DNA from: Halobacillus yeomjeoni
GTDB taxonomy: Bacteria > Bacillota > Bacilli > Bacillales > Halobacillaceae
NCBI RefSeq assembly: GCF_020171525.1
Contig: NZ_JAIVAI010000001.1
Coordinates: 310,001 to 374,000 of the forward strand
Direction: 5' to 3'
DNA length: 64,000 nt
Below are positions 25,552 to 34,043 of this stretch, piece after piece (within the stretch, counting starts at the first letter, position 1; the number at the start of each line of letters is the position of its first letter). The notes under the pieces were generated by a model that worked only from the letters and a program-made list of their open reading frames with translations, was not told where the DNA came from and made no database searches. The position numbers and the translations under genes were made by a program.

Positions 25552-27006
25552 ATGCAGGAGAAGCAACCTCTCTTTCAAGAGTACGAGAAAAATGTAGATT
25601 ATATGTGTAAGCGGCTGGGTGTAGACGAAAGCTTTGATATGGTGCATTTAGATCTTGTTTATGCGGGCAGAGGAATGTCTTTGTTCTTGGTCGACGGTTT
25701 TGTAAAAGATGATATCCTCCATTATTTAATGAAGCTTTTATCTAATCTTCACCCGGATGAACTGGATCCTGACCCATTAATGAAATTGTTAAAAACCCAC
25801 ATCCCATATGTTGAGTTGGATCAAGAGAAAGACTTGAACAAGGCGGCCGATACGGTTTTAGCAGGCCCGACAGCTTTGATTGTGGAAGGTGTCCAGGAAG
25901 TCATCCTTATCGATGCCAGAACCTATCCAGTACGAGGACCTCAAGAACCTGATTTAGAAAGAGTCGTCAGAGGTTCAAGAGACGGTTTTGTAGAAACCAT
26001 TATTTTCAATACTGCGCTTACTAGAAGAAGAGTGCGGGATCGGTCTTTAAGGATGGAATACCTGCAGATCGGAAGAAGGTCTCAAACGGATGTGTGTATT
26101 TGTTACTTAAAAGATATTGCAGATCCTGATCGTATTGAGCATCTTCAAAGGGTGTTGTCAGAAATTGACACTGACGCTTTACCTATGGCAGAAAAAACGA
26201 TTGAAGAATTCATTAGTGGTCAGCATTGGAACCCTTATCCTGTTATCCGCTATACAGAGCGACCGGATACAGCTGCGGCTCATTTGTACGAGGGCCATAT
26301 TTTATTGATTATCGATGGTTCGCCAAGTGTTATGATCACACCTGCAACCTTCTGGCATCATTTGCAGCATGCAGAGGAATATCGTCAAAAACCTTTAGTC
26401 GGCGCTTACTTAAGAGGAGTAAGATTTTTTGCTTTTTTTGCCTCCATATTCATTCTTCCTTTTTATTTCTTAATGTCGATGAAACCAGAATTGTTGCCCG
26501 AATCTCTGGCATTTTTAGGACCGGAGGAATCCGGAGTTCTCCCCCTTCTCGTCCAATTTCTCATTGCTGAGATAGGTATTGATATGCTCCGTATGGCAGC
26601 TATTCATACCCCTTCATCGCTTGGTACAGCTTTAGGGTTGGTCGCCGCCATTTTGATTGGTCAGGTTGCAGTTGATGTAGGGCTCTTTTCAAGTGAAGTA
26701 GTCTTGTATCTGGCACTTGCAGCCATCGGTACTTTTGCAACTCCAAGCTATGAATTGGGGTTGGCAGACCGGATTTCAAGAATAGTACTATTACTTTTAA
26801 CAGGCATTTTCGGCGTAAAGGGATATGTAATTGGAACAACCTTCTGGCTCCTTTATCTCTCCAGGATGCAGACATTCAAAACTGCTTATATGTGGCCGTT
26901 CATGCCTTTCTCATGGAAACCGTTCCGGGATGTGCTGATTCGATCGCCCATCCCTTTAAAAAATCGCAGGCCTGCTTTTTTGCATCCTAAAGACCCTGAT
27001 CGGTGA
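25552..27006 (+). CDS. spoVAF: SpoVAF / GerA-A family spore membrane protein
   Basis: A 484-residue protein with a large cytosolic N-half (to about 285) containing the family segments GPTALIVEG, DARTYPVRGPQEPD and RGSRDGFVETI, followed by about five membrane helices ending with a Pro-rich cytosolic tail. GerA-A family members form germinant receptor subunits or, for SpoVAF, a channel partner in early germination. Length and sequence flavour favour SpoVAF over GerAA. ATG 25552 follows AGAGGAGG. It stands alone here, away from a spoVA operon, where it lies in B. subtilis. The stop codon is within the terminator loop. Confidence 0.85.
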   Translation: MQEKQPLFQEYEKNVDYMCKRLGVDESFDMVHLDLVYAGRGMSLFLVDGFVKDDILHYLMKLLSNLHPDELDPDPLMKLLKTHIPYVELDQEKDLNKAADTVLAGPTALIVEGVQEVILIDARTYPVRGPQEPDLERVVRGSRDGFVETIIFNTALTRRRVRDRSLRMEYLQIGRRSQTDVCICYLKDIADPDRIEHLQRVLSEIDTDALPMAEKTIEEFISGQHWNPYPVIRYTERPDTAAAHLYEGHILLIIDGSPSVMITPATFWHHLQHAEEYRQKPLVGAYLRGVRFFAFFASIFILPFYFLMSMKPELLPESLAFLGPEESGVLPLLVQFLIAEIGIDMLRMAAIHTPSSLGTALGLVAAILIGQVAVDVGLFSSEVVLYLALAAIGTFATPSYELGLADRISRIVLLLLTGIFGVKGYVIGTTFWLLYLSRMQTFKTAYMWPFMPFSWKPFRDVLIRSPIPLKNRRPAFLHPKDPDR

Positions 27007-27020
27007 TTGATCAGGGTTTT
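26993..27020 (+). terminator. Terminator overlapping the spoVAF stop
   Basis: ACCCTGATC / GATCAGGGT with a 7-base loop, only four T residues, so perhaps leaky. Confidence 0.6.
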
Positions 27021-27024
27021 GTCG

Positions 27025-27053
27025 TTTTCATTCCTTTTACCTATTGATATAAT
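27025..27053 (+). promoter_or_regulatory. Sigma-A promoter of yqgQ-glcK
   Basis: TTTTCA, 17-base spacer and extended -10 TGATATAAT (TATAAT 27048-27053), 18 bases before yqgQ; the transcript leader is very short. Confidence 0.65.
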
Positions 27054-27070
27054 AGGAGCGGTGATGAAAA

Positions 27071-27286
27071 ATGAAAACAATTTATGATGTCCAGCAATTG
27101 CTGAAAAAATTCGGAACCTTCATTTATATAGGCGACCGTTTGGCAGACTTGGAAATGATGGAAGATGAGATCAGAGAATTACATAGATCTCAATGCGTAA
27201 CCAACGAAGAATTTCAAATGGCGATTTTATTACTTAGGAGCGAAATCGCTAAACTTAGAGACAAAGAAAAAGGGGAGGAACTCTAA
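27071..27286 (+). CDS. yqgQ: YqgQ family protein (DUF910)
   Basis: A 71-residue soluble helical protein, MKTIYDVQQLLKKFGTFIYI, rich in Glu and Arg, of the YqgQ family. It is almost always next to glcK in Bacillaceae; here its stop codon directly abuts the glcK ATG. A nucleic-acid-binding role has been suggested from structure but is not established. GGAGCGGTG lies before the ATG. Confidence 0.88.
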   Translation: MKTIYDVQQLLKKFGTFIYIGDRLADLEMMEDEIRELHRSQCVTNEEFQMAILLLRSEIAKLRDKEKGEEL

Positions 27287-28246
27287 ATGAAAGAAACATA
27301 CTATTTAGGTGCGGATATTGGTGGCACGACAGTGAAGCTGGCGGTCATCAGTGATAATGGGGAAATAAACAAGAAGTGGGAAATTCCTACCAATATTGAA
27401 AACAGTGGAGAGTCCATCCCTTCTGACATTCATCAGGCTTTTGAAAAAGCACTGGATGAATTACATATAGAAAAAGAACAAATTGCAGGCATCGGAGCTG
27501 GTGCGCCGGGCTTCGTAGATACAGAAACAGGATATATTTTTGAAGCTGTGAACATTGGATGGAAAGACTTCGATTTCGGGAAGAAGCTTAGTGACATGGC
27601 CGGGCTTCCCGTGTGGGTCGATAATGATGCGAACTTAGCTGCATTAGGAGAAAATTGGCTGGGAGCAGGTAAGGGCTCACAAAACTTGATCGCTATTACT
27701 CTTGGTACAGGAGTAGGCGGCGGAATAATTGCCAACGGCGGAATACTGAACGGAGCGAATGGAACAGCCGCTGAAATCGGTCATATGACGGTCATTCCGG
27801 AAGGTGGAGCTCCTTGCAACTGTGGTAAGACAGGATGCTTAGAAACAGAAACTTCTGCTACAGGAATTGTGCGAAAAGCGTCTAACATGCTGAAAAAGTA
27901 TCCAGATACGTCTATGAGCAGCTTAATCGAAGCTGGTAATCTGACCGCGAAAGACGTCTTCCGGGCTGCATCTGAAGATGACCAAGCAGCAAAAGAGGTT
28001 TTAGAGGATGTCTTTGAAGTATTAGGACGTGCGATTGCTAATCTTGCAATTGCCATAAATCCTGAAAAAATTGTAATCGGTGGTGGTGTTTCGCAGGCTG
28101 GTGATCAATTATTGAAGCCGTTGGAAGCCGTATATAGAAAATATGCACTTAGAAGAACAGAAGAAGCGACGAGCTTTGGCATTGCAGAACTCGGGAATGA
28201 TGCAGGCGTCATAGGCGGGGCATTTTTAGTTAAAAAAAACCAATAA
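27287..28246 (+). CDS. glcK: Glucokinase, ROK family
   Basis: Phosphorylates glucose to glucose-6-phosphate with ATP. The 319-residue ROK protein shows the phosphate-binding ADIGGTTVKLAV at the N-terminus, catalytic Asp in WVDNDANLAALGE (about 107), GTGVGGGI, and the zinc-binding signature CNCGKTGCLETETS (about 178-191). AGGGGAGGAAC overlaps the yqgQ end. Same pair order as in B. subtilis. A terminator follows after 4 bases. Confidence 0.95.
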   Translation: MKETYYLGADIGGTTVKLAVISDNGEINKKWEIPTNIENSGESIPSDIHQAFEKALDELHIEKEQIAGIGAGAPGFVDTETGYIFEAVNIGWKDFDFGKKLSDMAGLPVWVDNDANLAALGENWLGAGKGSQNLIAITLGTGVGGGIIANGGILNGANGTAAEIGHMTVIPEGGAPCNCGKTGCLETETSATGIVRKASNMLKKYPDTSMSSLIEAGNLTAKDVFRAASEDDQAAKEVLEDVFEVLGRAIANLAIAINPEKIVIGGGVSQAGDQLLKPLEAVYRKYALRRTEEATSFGIAELGNDAGVIGGAFLVKKNQ

Positions 28247-28250
28247 TGGA

Positions 28251-28280
28251 AAGCGGAGCCTTTAAGGCTCCGCTTCTTTT
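28251..28280 (+). terminator. Intrinsic terminator after glcK
   Basis: AAGCGGAGCC / GGCTCCGCTT with a TTTAA loop and a C-interrupted T run. Confidence 0.78.
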
Positions 28281-28309
28281 ACGCTAGTTTTACGGTTGTT
28301 TTACGCTTG
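28277..28309 (+). repeat. Three tandem 11-bp repeats (TTTTACG type) upstream of ltaS
   Basis: TTTTACGCTAG (28277-28287), TTTTACGGTTG (28288-28298) and TTTTACGCTTG (28299-28309) are head-to-tail. Read as TTTACG-N5 repeats they have the hexamer spacing of a PhoP box. TATAGT (28314-28319) follows 8 bases after the last hexamer. The ltaS start is 230 bases downstream, and the rest of the 262-base gap is AT-rich without a clear gene. Confidence 0.5.
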
Positions 28310-28541
28310 GATGTATAGTCTTTATTTTCTGGGTTTTTTTTATTATGATATAAAAGGCTGTTTTATTTTTTACAATTACTGTATTTTATATATTTCTAGA
28401 AACTTTTGTGGTAAAATTTTCGTCATATATAAAGAGATGGTTTAATATTCATTTTAAGTGGAATTTGTAAAAGGGGATACTTGATCTAATTAATTTTATG
28501 TAAAAGTTAGGTCTAGTACGAGCATTAGAGGAGGAACGATT

Positions 28542-30413
28542 ATGCAAATCAGTAAGCTACGTATGCCGCTATTCATACTTGCAACCTTACTGTTTGGTAT
28601 AAAGACTTATTTTGTATACAGATTCATGTTTGATCTATCGATTGAAAACGCCATGCAAGAATTCATTCTCTTTGTGAACCCTATTGCTAGTGCTTATCTC
28701 ATTTTTGCCATTAGCGTTTGGTTGAAGCCGAAGAAACAAATGAAATACCTGCGGTGGACTTCCTTAATCGGCTCATTAATCCTATTCTTGAACTTGATTT
28801 TTTACCGTAATTTCACAGATTTCATCACGATTCCTGTGCTATTCCAAGGTAACAATGCAGCCGATTTGACTGGAAGCTTCTTGACGTTATTACATTTGGA
28901 AGATGTATTGATCTTCATAGATGTCGCACTGATTTGGTATTTGAGTAAACAAAAGTTCAATTTGGATGTTTCATTACCGAAACGAGGGAAAATCGCAGCT
29001 ACTGCGGTTACTTTCCTGTTACTGGCAGGGAATGTAGTTTTAGCTGAAATGGAACGCCCTATGTTATTTGTAAGAGCATTCGACAGGGAGTACTTGGTCA
29101 AGAACATCGGAATTTATAATTATCATATTTATGACGCAACGATGCAGACGAAAACCAAAGCCCAGCGAGTGTTGGCGGATGGCAGTGAAATTAGTGAAAT
29201 TGAATCATACTTGAAGGAACATTCTCCTGATGGACAACAGAAGTCCTCTGATTTATATGGGGTAGCAGAAGACAAAAATGTGATTTTCGTAAGTGTAGAA
29301 TCGTTTCAGAACTTCTTGTTTGATGCAGAAATCAATGGTACGGAAGCTACGCCATTCTTAAATGATTTAAAGGAAAGAAAAGATACCATTTGGTTCAAAA
29401 ACTTCTATCATCAAACAGCTCAGGGCAAAACATCAGACTCTGAGTTTATTGTAGAGAATTCCTTGTACCCTCTGGGGAGAGGCTCTGTGTATTTTACACA
29501 CGCACAGAATGAATACAATTCATTGCCAGAGGTGTTAAATGAAGATGGATACGAAACGTCCGTATTCCATGCCAATAATAAAAGCTTCTGGAACCGTGAT
29601 GTCATGTACGACAATATAGGCTATGACCAGTTCTATGATGAGCAGTCGTATCAGGTAACCCCGGAAAATTCCTTCGGGTGGGGACTGGAAGATAAAGCGT
29701 TCTTTGAACAATCAATTAAATATTTACAATCACAAAAACAGCCGTTTTATAGTAAATTCATTACTCTGACTCACCATTTCCCATTTGAAATGCCGCAGGA
29801 TAAAGCGAATATCGATCAATACGATTCAGGGTCCAAAACGCTGAATCACTATTTCCAGACAGCACGATACACGGATGAATCTCTGGAACAATTCTTCCAG
29901 CAACTGAAAGATGCTGGTCTTTACGAAGACTCTATTATCGTTTTAATGGGAGACCACTATGGAATCAGCGAATTCCACAATAAAGCGATGAGCCAATTCT
30001 TAGGTAAAGAGGTCGATGGTTACGAACATGTTCAGCTTCAACGCGTACCGTTCATGGTCCATATACCTGGCTATGAAAATGGGGAGATTCGTGAAGAAGT
30101 CGTTGGCCAAATTGATGTGAAACCTACCTTGTTACACTTGCTTGGCATTGATAATAAAAACGATCTGACTTTTGGCGACAATATGTTTGATGAGAATCGG
30201 AGAGATTTCATTGCTATGAGGGATGGAAGTTTTGTGAGCGAAGATTATGTGTTCACAAATGGTACATGTTATGATCGTGAGTCAGGTGAACAAAGAGTGG
30301 AAGAAAAAGCGGAAGCATGTCAGCCAATTAAGGAACGAGTCGATCAAGAACTTAATTATTCAGACAACATCATTTACGGAGACTTATTCAGGTTTTACAA
30401 CTTCAAACAATAA
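28542..30413 (+). CDS. ltaS: Lipoteichoic acid synthase family sulfatase-like protein
   Basis: Polymerises glycerol phosphate from phosphatidylglycerol onto a glycolipid anchor outside the membrane. The 623-residue protein has five N-terminal membrane helices (about residues 8-170) and an extracellular sulfatase-fold domain. The nucleophile is Thr in QGKTSDSEF (about 296), with metal-binding VSVESFQNF, GDHYG and later His residues. AGAGGAGGAAC precedes the ATG. By position it equals B. subtilis YqgS, one of four LtaS paralogues; whether it is the main synthase or a primase/stress paralogue cannot be read from sequence. Confidence 0.92.
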   Translation: MQISKLRMPLFILATLLFGIKTYFVYRFMFDLSIENAMQEFILFVNPIASAYLIFAISVWLKPKKQMKYLRWTSLIGSLILFLNLIFYRNFTDFITIPVLFQGNNAADLTGSFLTLLHLEDVLIFIDVALIWYLSKQKFNLDVSLPKRGKIAATAVTFLLLAGNVVLAEMERPMLFVRAFDREYLVKNIGIYNYHIYDATMQTKTKAQRVLADGSEISEIESYLKEHSPDGQQKSSDLYGVAEDKNVIFVSVESFQNFLFDAEINGTEATPFLNDLKERKDTIWFKNFYHQTAQGKTSDSEFIVENSLYPLGRGSVYFTHAQNEYNSLPEVLNEDGYETSVFHANNKSFWNRDVMYDNIGYDQFYDEQSYQVTPENSFGWGLEDKAFFEQSIKYLQSQKQPFYSKFITLTHHFPFEMPQDKANIDQYDSGSKTLNHYFQTARYTDESLEQFFQQLKDAGLYEDSIIVLMGDHYGISEFHNKAMSQFLGKEVDGYEHVQLQRVPFMVHIPGYENGEIREEVVGQIDVKPTLLHLLGIDNKNDLTFGDNMFDENRRDFIAMRDGSFVSEDYVFTNGTCYDRESGEQRVEEKAEACQPIKERVDQELNYSDNIIYGDLFRFYNFKQ

Positions 30414-30416
30414 AAG

Positions 30417-30453
30417 AAGCCGTCAGGACAGCGCATTGTCTTGACGGCTTTTT
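30417..30453 (+). terminator. Intrinsic terminator after ltaS
   Basis: 14-bp stem AAGCCGTCAGGACA / TGTCTTGACGGCTT with one G:T pair and a short T run. Confidence 0.88.
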
Positions 30454-30528
30454 GTATTCTACACATAAATTTCCTCGGGTGAGGGTAATGATATCTACAT
30501 ACATAAGAAAAAGAAATGAGGTATGTCT

Positions 30529-31215
30529 ATGTTCCGTTTTGAAAATGTCAGTCAAGAACCTTTGAAAGATCTTACTTTTACAATCGAAAAAAATGAAAAG
30601 GTTATCCTATTCGGACCATCTGGAGCGGGAAAGAGTACACTGCTGTATTTATTTAATCGGTTACATGACCCTGAAACAGGACGAATTGAGTATAAGGGGA
30701 AATCGATTCGCGAACATTCAGTTACTAATTTAAGAAAGAATGTAGGTCTTGTCTTACAGGCTCCGAACTTATTTCCTGGTACAGTTCTGGATAATCTAAA
30801 GTATGGCCCATCTTTGTTTGATGAGTGGGACGAGTCGCAGGCAAAAACTCTGCTGGAATATGTGCAGCTGCCAACCTCATACTTGGATAGAGATGTCAAT
30901 CAGCTCTCAGGAGGAGAGAAACAAAGGGTATCCTTAGCCAGGACTCTGGCCAACTCCCCGGAAGTCCTTTTGCTCGATGAACCTACGAGCGCATTGGATT
31001 ATCGAACTGCTGAAGAGATTGAAGAAGTGTTAGAACAGCTGATTGATGAACAGCAGTTGACGATGGTTATGGTCACCCATGATATGAACCAGGCAAAGAG
31101 GCTTGGAGACAGAGGGTTATTTATAATGGATGGGAATTTACAGGAGGACGGTCGAATTCCCGAAATGCTCGAAAATCCAAAAACAAAATTACTGGCAGAC
31201 TTTTTACATGATTAA
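30529..31215 (+). CDS. fetA: ABC transporter ATPase, FetA/YjkB type
   Basis: A 228-residue ABC ATPase with Walker A GPSGAGKST (about 32-40), LSGGEKQRVS signature, Walker B VLLLDEP and VTHDM switch. The following gene encodes a FetB/UPF0014 permease, so the pair matches the E. coli FetAB iron exporter (YjkB-YjkA in B. subtilis). ATG 30529 lies 7 bases after GAGG; the ATG at 30523 is only 1 base from it. Expected to energise export of excess iron or another metal; the substrate is inferred from homology. Confidence 0.85.
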   Translation: MFRFENVSQEPLKDLTFTIEKNEKVILFGPSGAGKSTLLYLFNRLHDPETGRIEYKGKSIREHSVTNLRKNVGLVLQAPNLFPGTVLDNLKYGPSLFDEWDESQAKTLLEYVQLPTSYLDRDVNQLSGGEKQRVSLARTLANSPEVLLLDEPTSALDYRTAEEIEEVLEQLIDEQQLTMVMVTHDMNQAKRLGDRGLFIMDGNLQEDGRIPEMLENPKTKLLADFLHD

Positions 31216-31227
31216 GGATGTGATCTT

Positions 31228-32013
31228 ATGACACCTGAAATATCAAATCAATCGCTGGCCTTTCTGGTCATATTCGTTATCGTTCCATTGACACTTTCCT
31301 ACTATTATCAACTCGGCTTAAGTAAAAGTGTCATATGGTCTACCATTAGAGGTACATTGCAATTATTTGCCATCGGTTATCTTCTTACTTATTTATTCGA
31401 CCTTCCTGCTTTGATCGGTATCCCGATTATGGTGAGTATCATGATCATCGTCGCTACATTTCATGCAAGGCAGAAAGGGAAAGAACTTCCATATGCCTGG
31501 CCTATCATTTTTGTGGGGCTCATCGCTGTGGAAATCAGTGTTCTCAGCTTGTGGTTGATTACTGATATGGTCCAGTTCAGACCATCAGAAGTCATCCCTA
31601 TGAGTGGAATGATCATCGGTAATAGTATGGTGGCAATGGGACTGGCTCTTGAGAGGATGAAGAGCGAGTTCAAAGAAAATAACGGGCGCCTTCTGGCTGC
31701 CCTTTCTTTAGGGGCCGAACCTAAACAAGCCTCTCACCTTATTGTCCAACGAACGCTGAATGCAGCTCTCATCCCTAATATCGACCAGTTGAAAACCATA
31801 GGTCTCGTTAAGCTCCCAGGAATGATGACAGGTCTTATATTAGGCGGTGTGGAACCGGTTATGGCTATCAAATACCAGCTTGTCATCTCTCTGAGTATTT
31901 TTTCTTCCGTATCCTTGAGTGCCATGTTTGTGACATTGGCGATGTACCGATTCTTTTTCAATAAAAACAAACAATTGTTGGAAACCGAAGAAGAAATCCG
32001 CAGCCGCTCTTAA
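31228..32013 (+). CDS. fetB: FetB/UPF0014 family membrane permease
   Basis: A 261-residue protein with about seven hydrophobic segments. Family hallmarks are LGLSKSVIWSTIRGTLQL near the N-terminus, GMIIGNSMVAMGLALERM (about 128-145) and KLPGMMTGLILGGVEP (about 196-211). It follows fetA after 12 bases with AAGGATGTG upstream, so the two form one transporter. It ends at a strong terminator. Not at this place in B. subtilis. Confidence 0.87.
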   Translation: MTPEISNQSLAFLVIFVIVPLTLSYYYQLGLSKSVIWSTIRGTLQLFAIGYLLTYLFDLPALIGIPIMVSIMIIVATFHARQKGKELPYAWPIIFVGLIAVEISVLSLWLITDMVQFRPSEVIPMSGMIIGNSMVAMGLALERMKSEFKENNGRLLAALSLGAEPKQASHLIVQRTLNAALIPNIDQLKTIGLVKLPGMMTGLILGGVEPVMAIKYQLVISLSIFSSVSLSAMFVTLAMYRFFFNKNKQLLETEEEIRSRS

Positions 32014-32023
32014 TATTCATATA

Positions 32024-32058
32024 AAAAAGCTCGCTACTATAGAGTAGCGAGCTTTTTA
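32024..32058. terminator. Bidirectional terminator, fetB / yqgW
   Basis: Perfect 15-bp stem AAAAAGCTCGCTACT / AGTAGCGAGCTTTTT with ATAG loop. Confidence 0.93.
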
Positions 32059-32066
32059 TAGATTTA

Positions 32067-32231
32067 TTAACCGAATAAATTTGAATAAATCGTCATGATG
32101 GAGAACCATCCGAACATCAATGCTGATACTGCAGCAAACATTACGGCAAAGAAGTTTTTAGTTTTCATCTCACGGAAAACGGCAATGACACATAGAATTG
32201 CTACGAACAAAAGAATAATAGCTGTTACCAT
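32067..32231 (-). CDS. yqgW: YqgW-type small membrane protein (DUF2759)
   Basis: A 54-residue protein with two hydrophobic helices, MVTAIILLFVAILCVIAVF and FFAVMFAAVSALMFGWFSI, separated by a short basic EMKTKN turn. GGGGGTG lies 6 bases before the ATG on the minus strand. Position before yqgX and size match B. subtilis YqgW. It uses the terminator shared with fetB. Function unknown. Confidence 0.75.
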   Translation of the reverse strand: MVTAIILLFVAILCVIAVFREMKTKNFFAVMFAAVSALMFGWFSIMTIYSNLFG

Positions 32232-32393
32232 ATTCAGCACCCCCAATATCCCTTTTCTTTATTATCATCCCCCAATTGAGGATGTTATACTGTATGTAGC
32301 GCTTTTCAATCTTTTTTTATTTTATAGCAAAACGCTGAAAATGTCGAGTAATCTATACGTATTTTATAAAATTTGCAAAGAGGTGTCTACTCA

Positions 32394-33017
32394 TTGATTA
32401 AAATTTCACGTCTGCCATTAGGTCCTATGGCTACAAACGCTTATATTGTTTATGAAAATAAAGAAGCCCTTGTCTTCGATCCGGGGGGAGATTTCGACAA
32501 GCTGCAAGCTTTTCTTGAGGAAAGAGAGCTGGACGTAAAAGCTGTTTTACTTACACATGCCCATTTCGATCACATAGGTGCTGTTGATCAAGTCCGGTCA
32601 GCTTATGATGCACCTGTATATTTACACGAGGCTGAAGCGGATTGGCTTGATGACCCATCCAAAAATGGTTCTGGTTTATTTCAAATCGGTCAAATCACTG
32701 CCAACCCAGCTGATCGATTCTTCTCCATCGGTCAAATGGAGATTGGGAATTTCACGTTTGAAGTTCGTCATACCCCTGGACATTCACCGGGAAGTGTTTC
32801 CTTCGTATTCAGGAATCAACGCTTCACCATTGCTGGAGATACCCTGTTTCAAAGAGGGATGGGAAGGACTGACCTGCCTGGAGGCAGTCGGGAACAGTTA
32901 GAAACAAGCATCAGGGAACAGCTGTTCAGCCTGCGAAATGACATGCGTATTTACCCTGGTCATGGACTACCGACGACCATAGAGGAAGAGAAAAACGAAA
33001 ATCCTTTCTTTACTTGA
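32394..33017 (+). CDS. yqgX: MBL-fold metallohydrolase YqgX
   Basis: A 207-residue metallo-beta-lactamase-fold hydrolase with the zinc motif THAHFDHIGA (about 55-64), further His in HTPGHSPGS, Asp in IAGDTLF and the final His in YPGHGLPT. This is the glyoxalase II-like subgroup that hydrolyses thioesters; the exact substrate is uncertain. A TTG start at 32394 is chosen since AGAGGTG lies 10 bases upstream and yields the family-typical N-terminus MIKISRLPLGPMATNAY; no ATG serves. Same place as B. subtilis yqgX. Confidence 0.88.
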   Translation: MIKISRLPLGPMATNAYIVYENKEALVFDPGGDFDKLQAFLEERELDVKAVLLTHAHFDHIGAVDQVRSAYDAPVYLHEAEADWLDDPSKNGSGLFQIGQITANPADRFFSIGQMEIGNFTFEVRHTPGHSPGSVSFVFRNQRFTIAGDTLFQRGMGRTDLPGGSREQLETSIREQLFSLRNDMRIYPGHGLPTTIEEEKNENPFFT

Positions 33018-33030
33018 TTGATTATATAAA

Positions 33031-33069
33031 AAAATCCTGTTATCCATTCGTGGATAACAGGATTTTTTT
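33031..33069. terminator. Bidirectional terminator, yqgX / yqgY
   Basis: Stem AAAATCCTGTTATCCA / TGGATAACAGGATTTT around TTCG, with A and T flanks. Confidence 0.92.
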
Positions 33070-33313
33070 AGTGTCCACCGAAACTCGGTACTAAAATGAA
33101 TGATGAATAATACGTAAATCCAATCATGAAAACTGTCAAGTATGAGAAGAATATGTAAACATACATACGCTCAGACAGTTTAAGGTAACCAATAGTAAGG
33201 AAAAAAGCCGTTTGAACTAAAGATAATAATGCCGCTTCCATCATATCGCCTGTATAAAACATGACAGCGAAAATACCTGTCCAAAAGGCCAGCACTCGAA
33301 ACATACGATCCAT
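33068..33313 (-). CDS. yqgY: YqgY-type membrane protein (DUF2626)
   Basis: An 81-residue protein with two or three hydrophobic helices (residues 6-22, 26-43, 49-72) and the conserved MDRMFRVLAFWTGIFAVMFY start. GAAGGAGGGGG precedes the ATG on the minus strand. Position next to yqgX and before yqgZ/mgsR agrees with B. subtilis YqgY. No function is known. Confidence 0.82.
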   Translation of the reverse strand: MDRMFRVLAFWTGIFAVMFYTGDMMEAALLSLVQTAFFLTIGYLKLSERMYVYIFFSYLTVFMIGFTYYSSFILVPSFGGH

Positions 33314-33484
33314 GCTTTTCCCCCTCCTTCTTCATCGTTAAACTATCATTCATATTATAAACGACCAATAGGTAAATGTAAATAAATCAATGTCTGTTCC
33401 TTATTTTTAAGTATCTGAAGAAAAGGTGGGATTATACATTTATTCTTAATTCAAAATAAAATCTTTGATTTTTTCAAGAAATAG

Positions 33485-33524
33485 GTTTAGAATATTGTAC
33501 AAAGGTTATACAATAACTGTACAA
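33485..33524 (+). promoter_or_regulatory. mgsR promoter region: sigma-B-like promoter and nested dyad
   Basis: GTTTAG (33485-33490), 13-base spacer, GGTTAT (33504-33509) is close to the sigma-B consensus GTTTAA / GGGWAW; B. subtilis mgsR is sigma-B dependent. TTGTACA (33495-33501) and TGTACAA (33518-33524) form a perfect dyad around a second one, GTTAT-ACA-ATAAC (33505-33517), at the presumed start site. Confidence 0.5.
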
Positions 33525-33561
33525 CAAAATTAGACAAAAAAATCATAGAGGAGAGTTAAGC

Positions 33562-33945
33562 ATGGATAAGTTAAAATTCTATAGTTACCCGAGTTGCACA
33601 TCATGCCGTAGGACTAAATCATGGTTAAAAAGCCAAGGGGTAGATTTTAACGAACAGCATTTGTTCCGTGAAACACCTTCTGCAGATGAGTTGAAAGACA
33701 TCCTTGCTCTGACGACTCAAGGAATTGATGAGATTCTGGCTAAACGTAGTAAGGAATATAAAGCTTTAGATATAGATGTCAATGAACTTTCATTGAATGA
33801 GTTTCTTAATCTGGTGATAGAAAAACCGAAACTGCTTCGTCGTCCAATTCTGACCAATGGTGAAAAACTTGTCATTGGATATAACTTAGAAGGGCTGAGA
33901 AGCATTACAGATAACCGGATGGAATACACAGCAAACATCTCATAA
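33562..33945 (+). CDS. mgsR: Spx/MgsR-family transcriptional regulator
   Basis: A 127-residue ArsC-like thioredoxin-fold protein with the redox CxxC switch in YPSCTSCRRTK (Cys 10 and 13 approximately) and the RPIL segment that contacts RNA polymerase alpha. Spx-family proteins alter promoter choice when oxidised. Size, position (yqgZ) and context support MgsR, which in B. subtilis controls part of the sigma-B general stress regulon. GAGGAGAG precedes the ATG. A dyad lies at its promoter. Distinguishing it from Spx rests on synteny. Confidence 0.85.
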   Translation: MDKLKFYSYPSCTSCRRTKSWLKSQGVDFNEQHLFRETPSADELKDILALTTQGIDEILAKRSKEYKALDIDVNELSLNEFLNLVIEKPKLLRRPILTNGEKLVIGYNLEGLRSITDNRMEYTANIS

Positions 33946-33993
33946 TCCTTACTAAAGAATGAGGGATTAAATATGGCTGACTTCGCGATTGAA

Positions 33994-34043
33994 TGACCGC
34001 TCCATTTCCTTATGGTTAAGGATAAGGAGCGGTTATTTTTTAT
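33994..34043. terminator. Bidirectional terminator, mgsR / comG operon
   Basis: ACCGCTCC...GGAGCGGT outer stem with an interrupted inner stem (TTCCTTA / TAAGGA) and a T run; it ends both mgsR and comGG. Confidence 0.75.
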
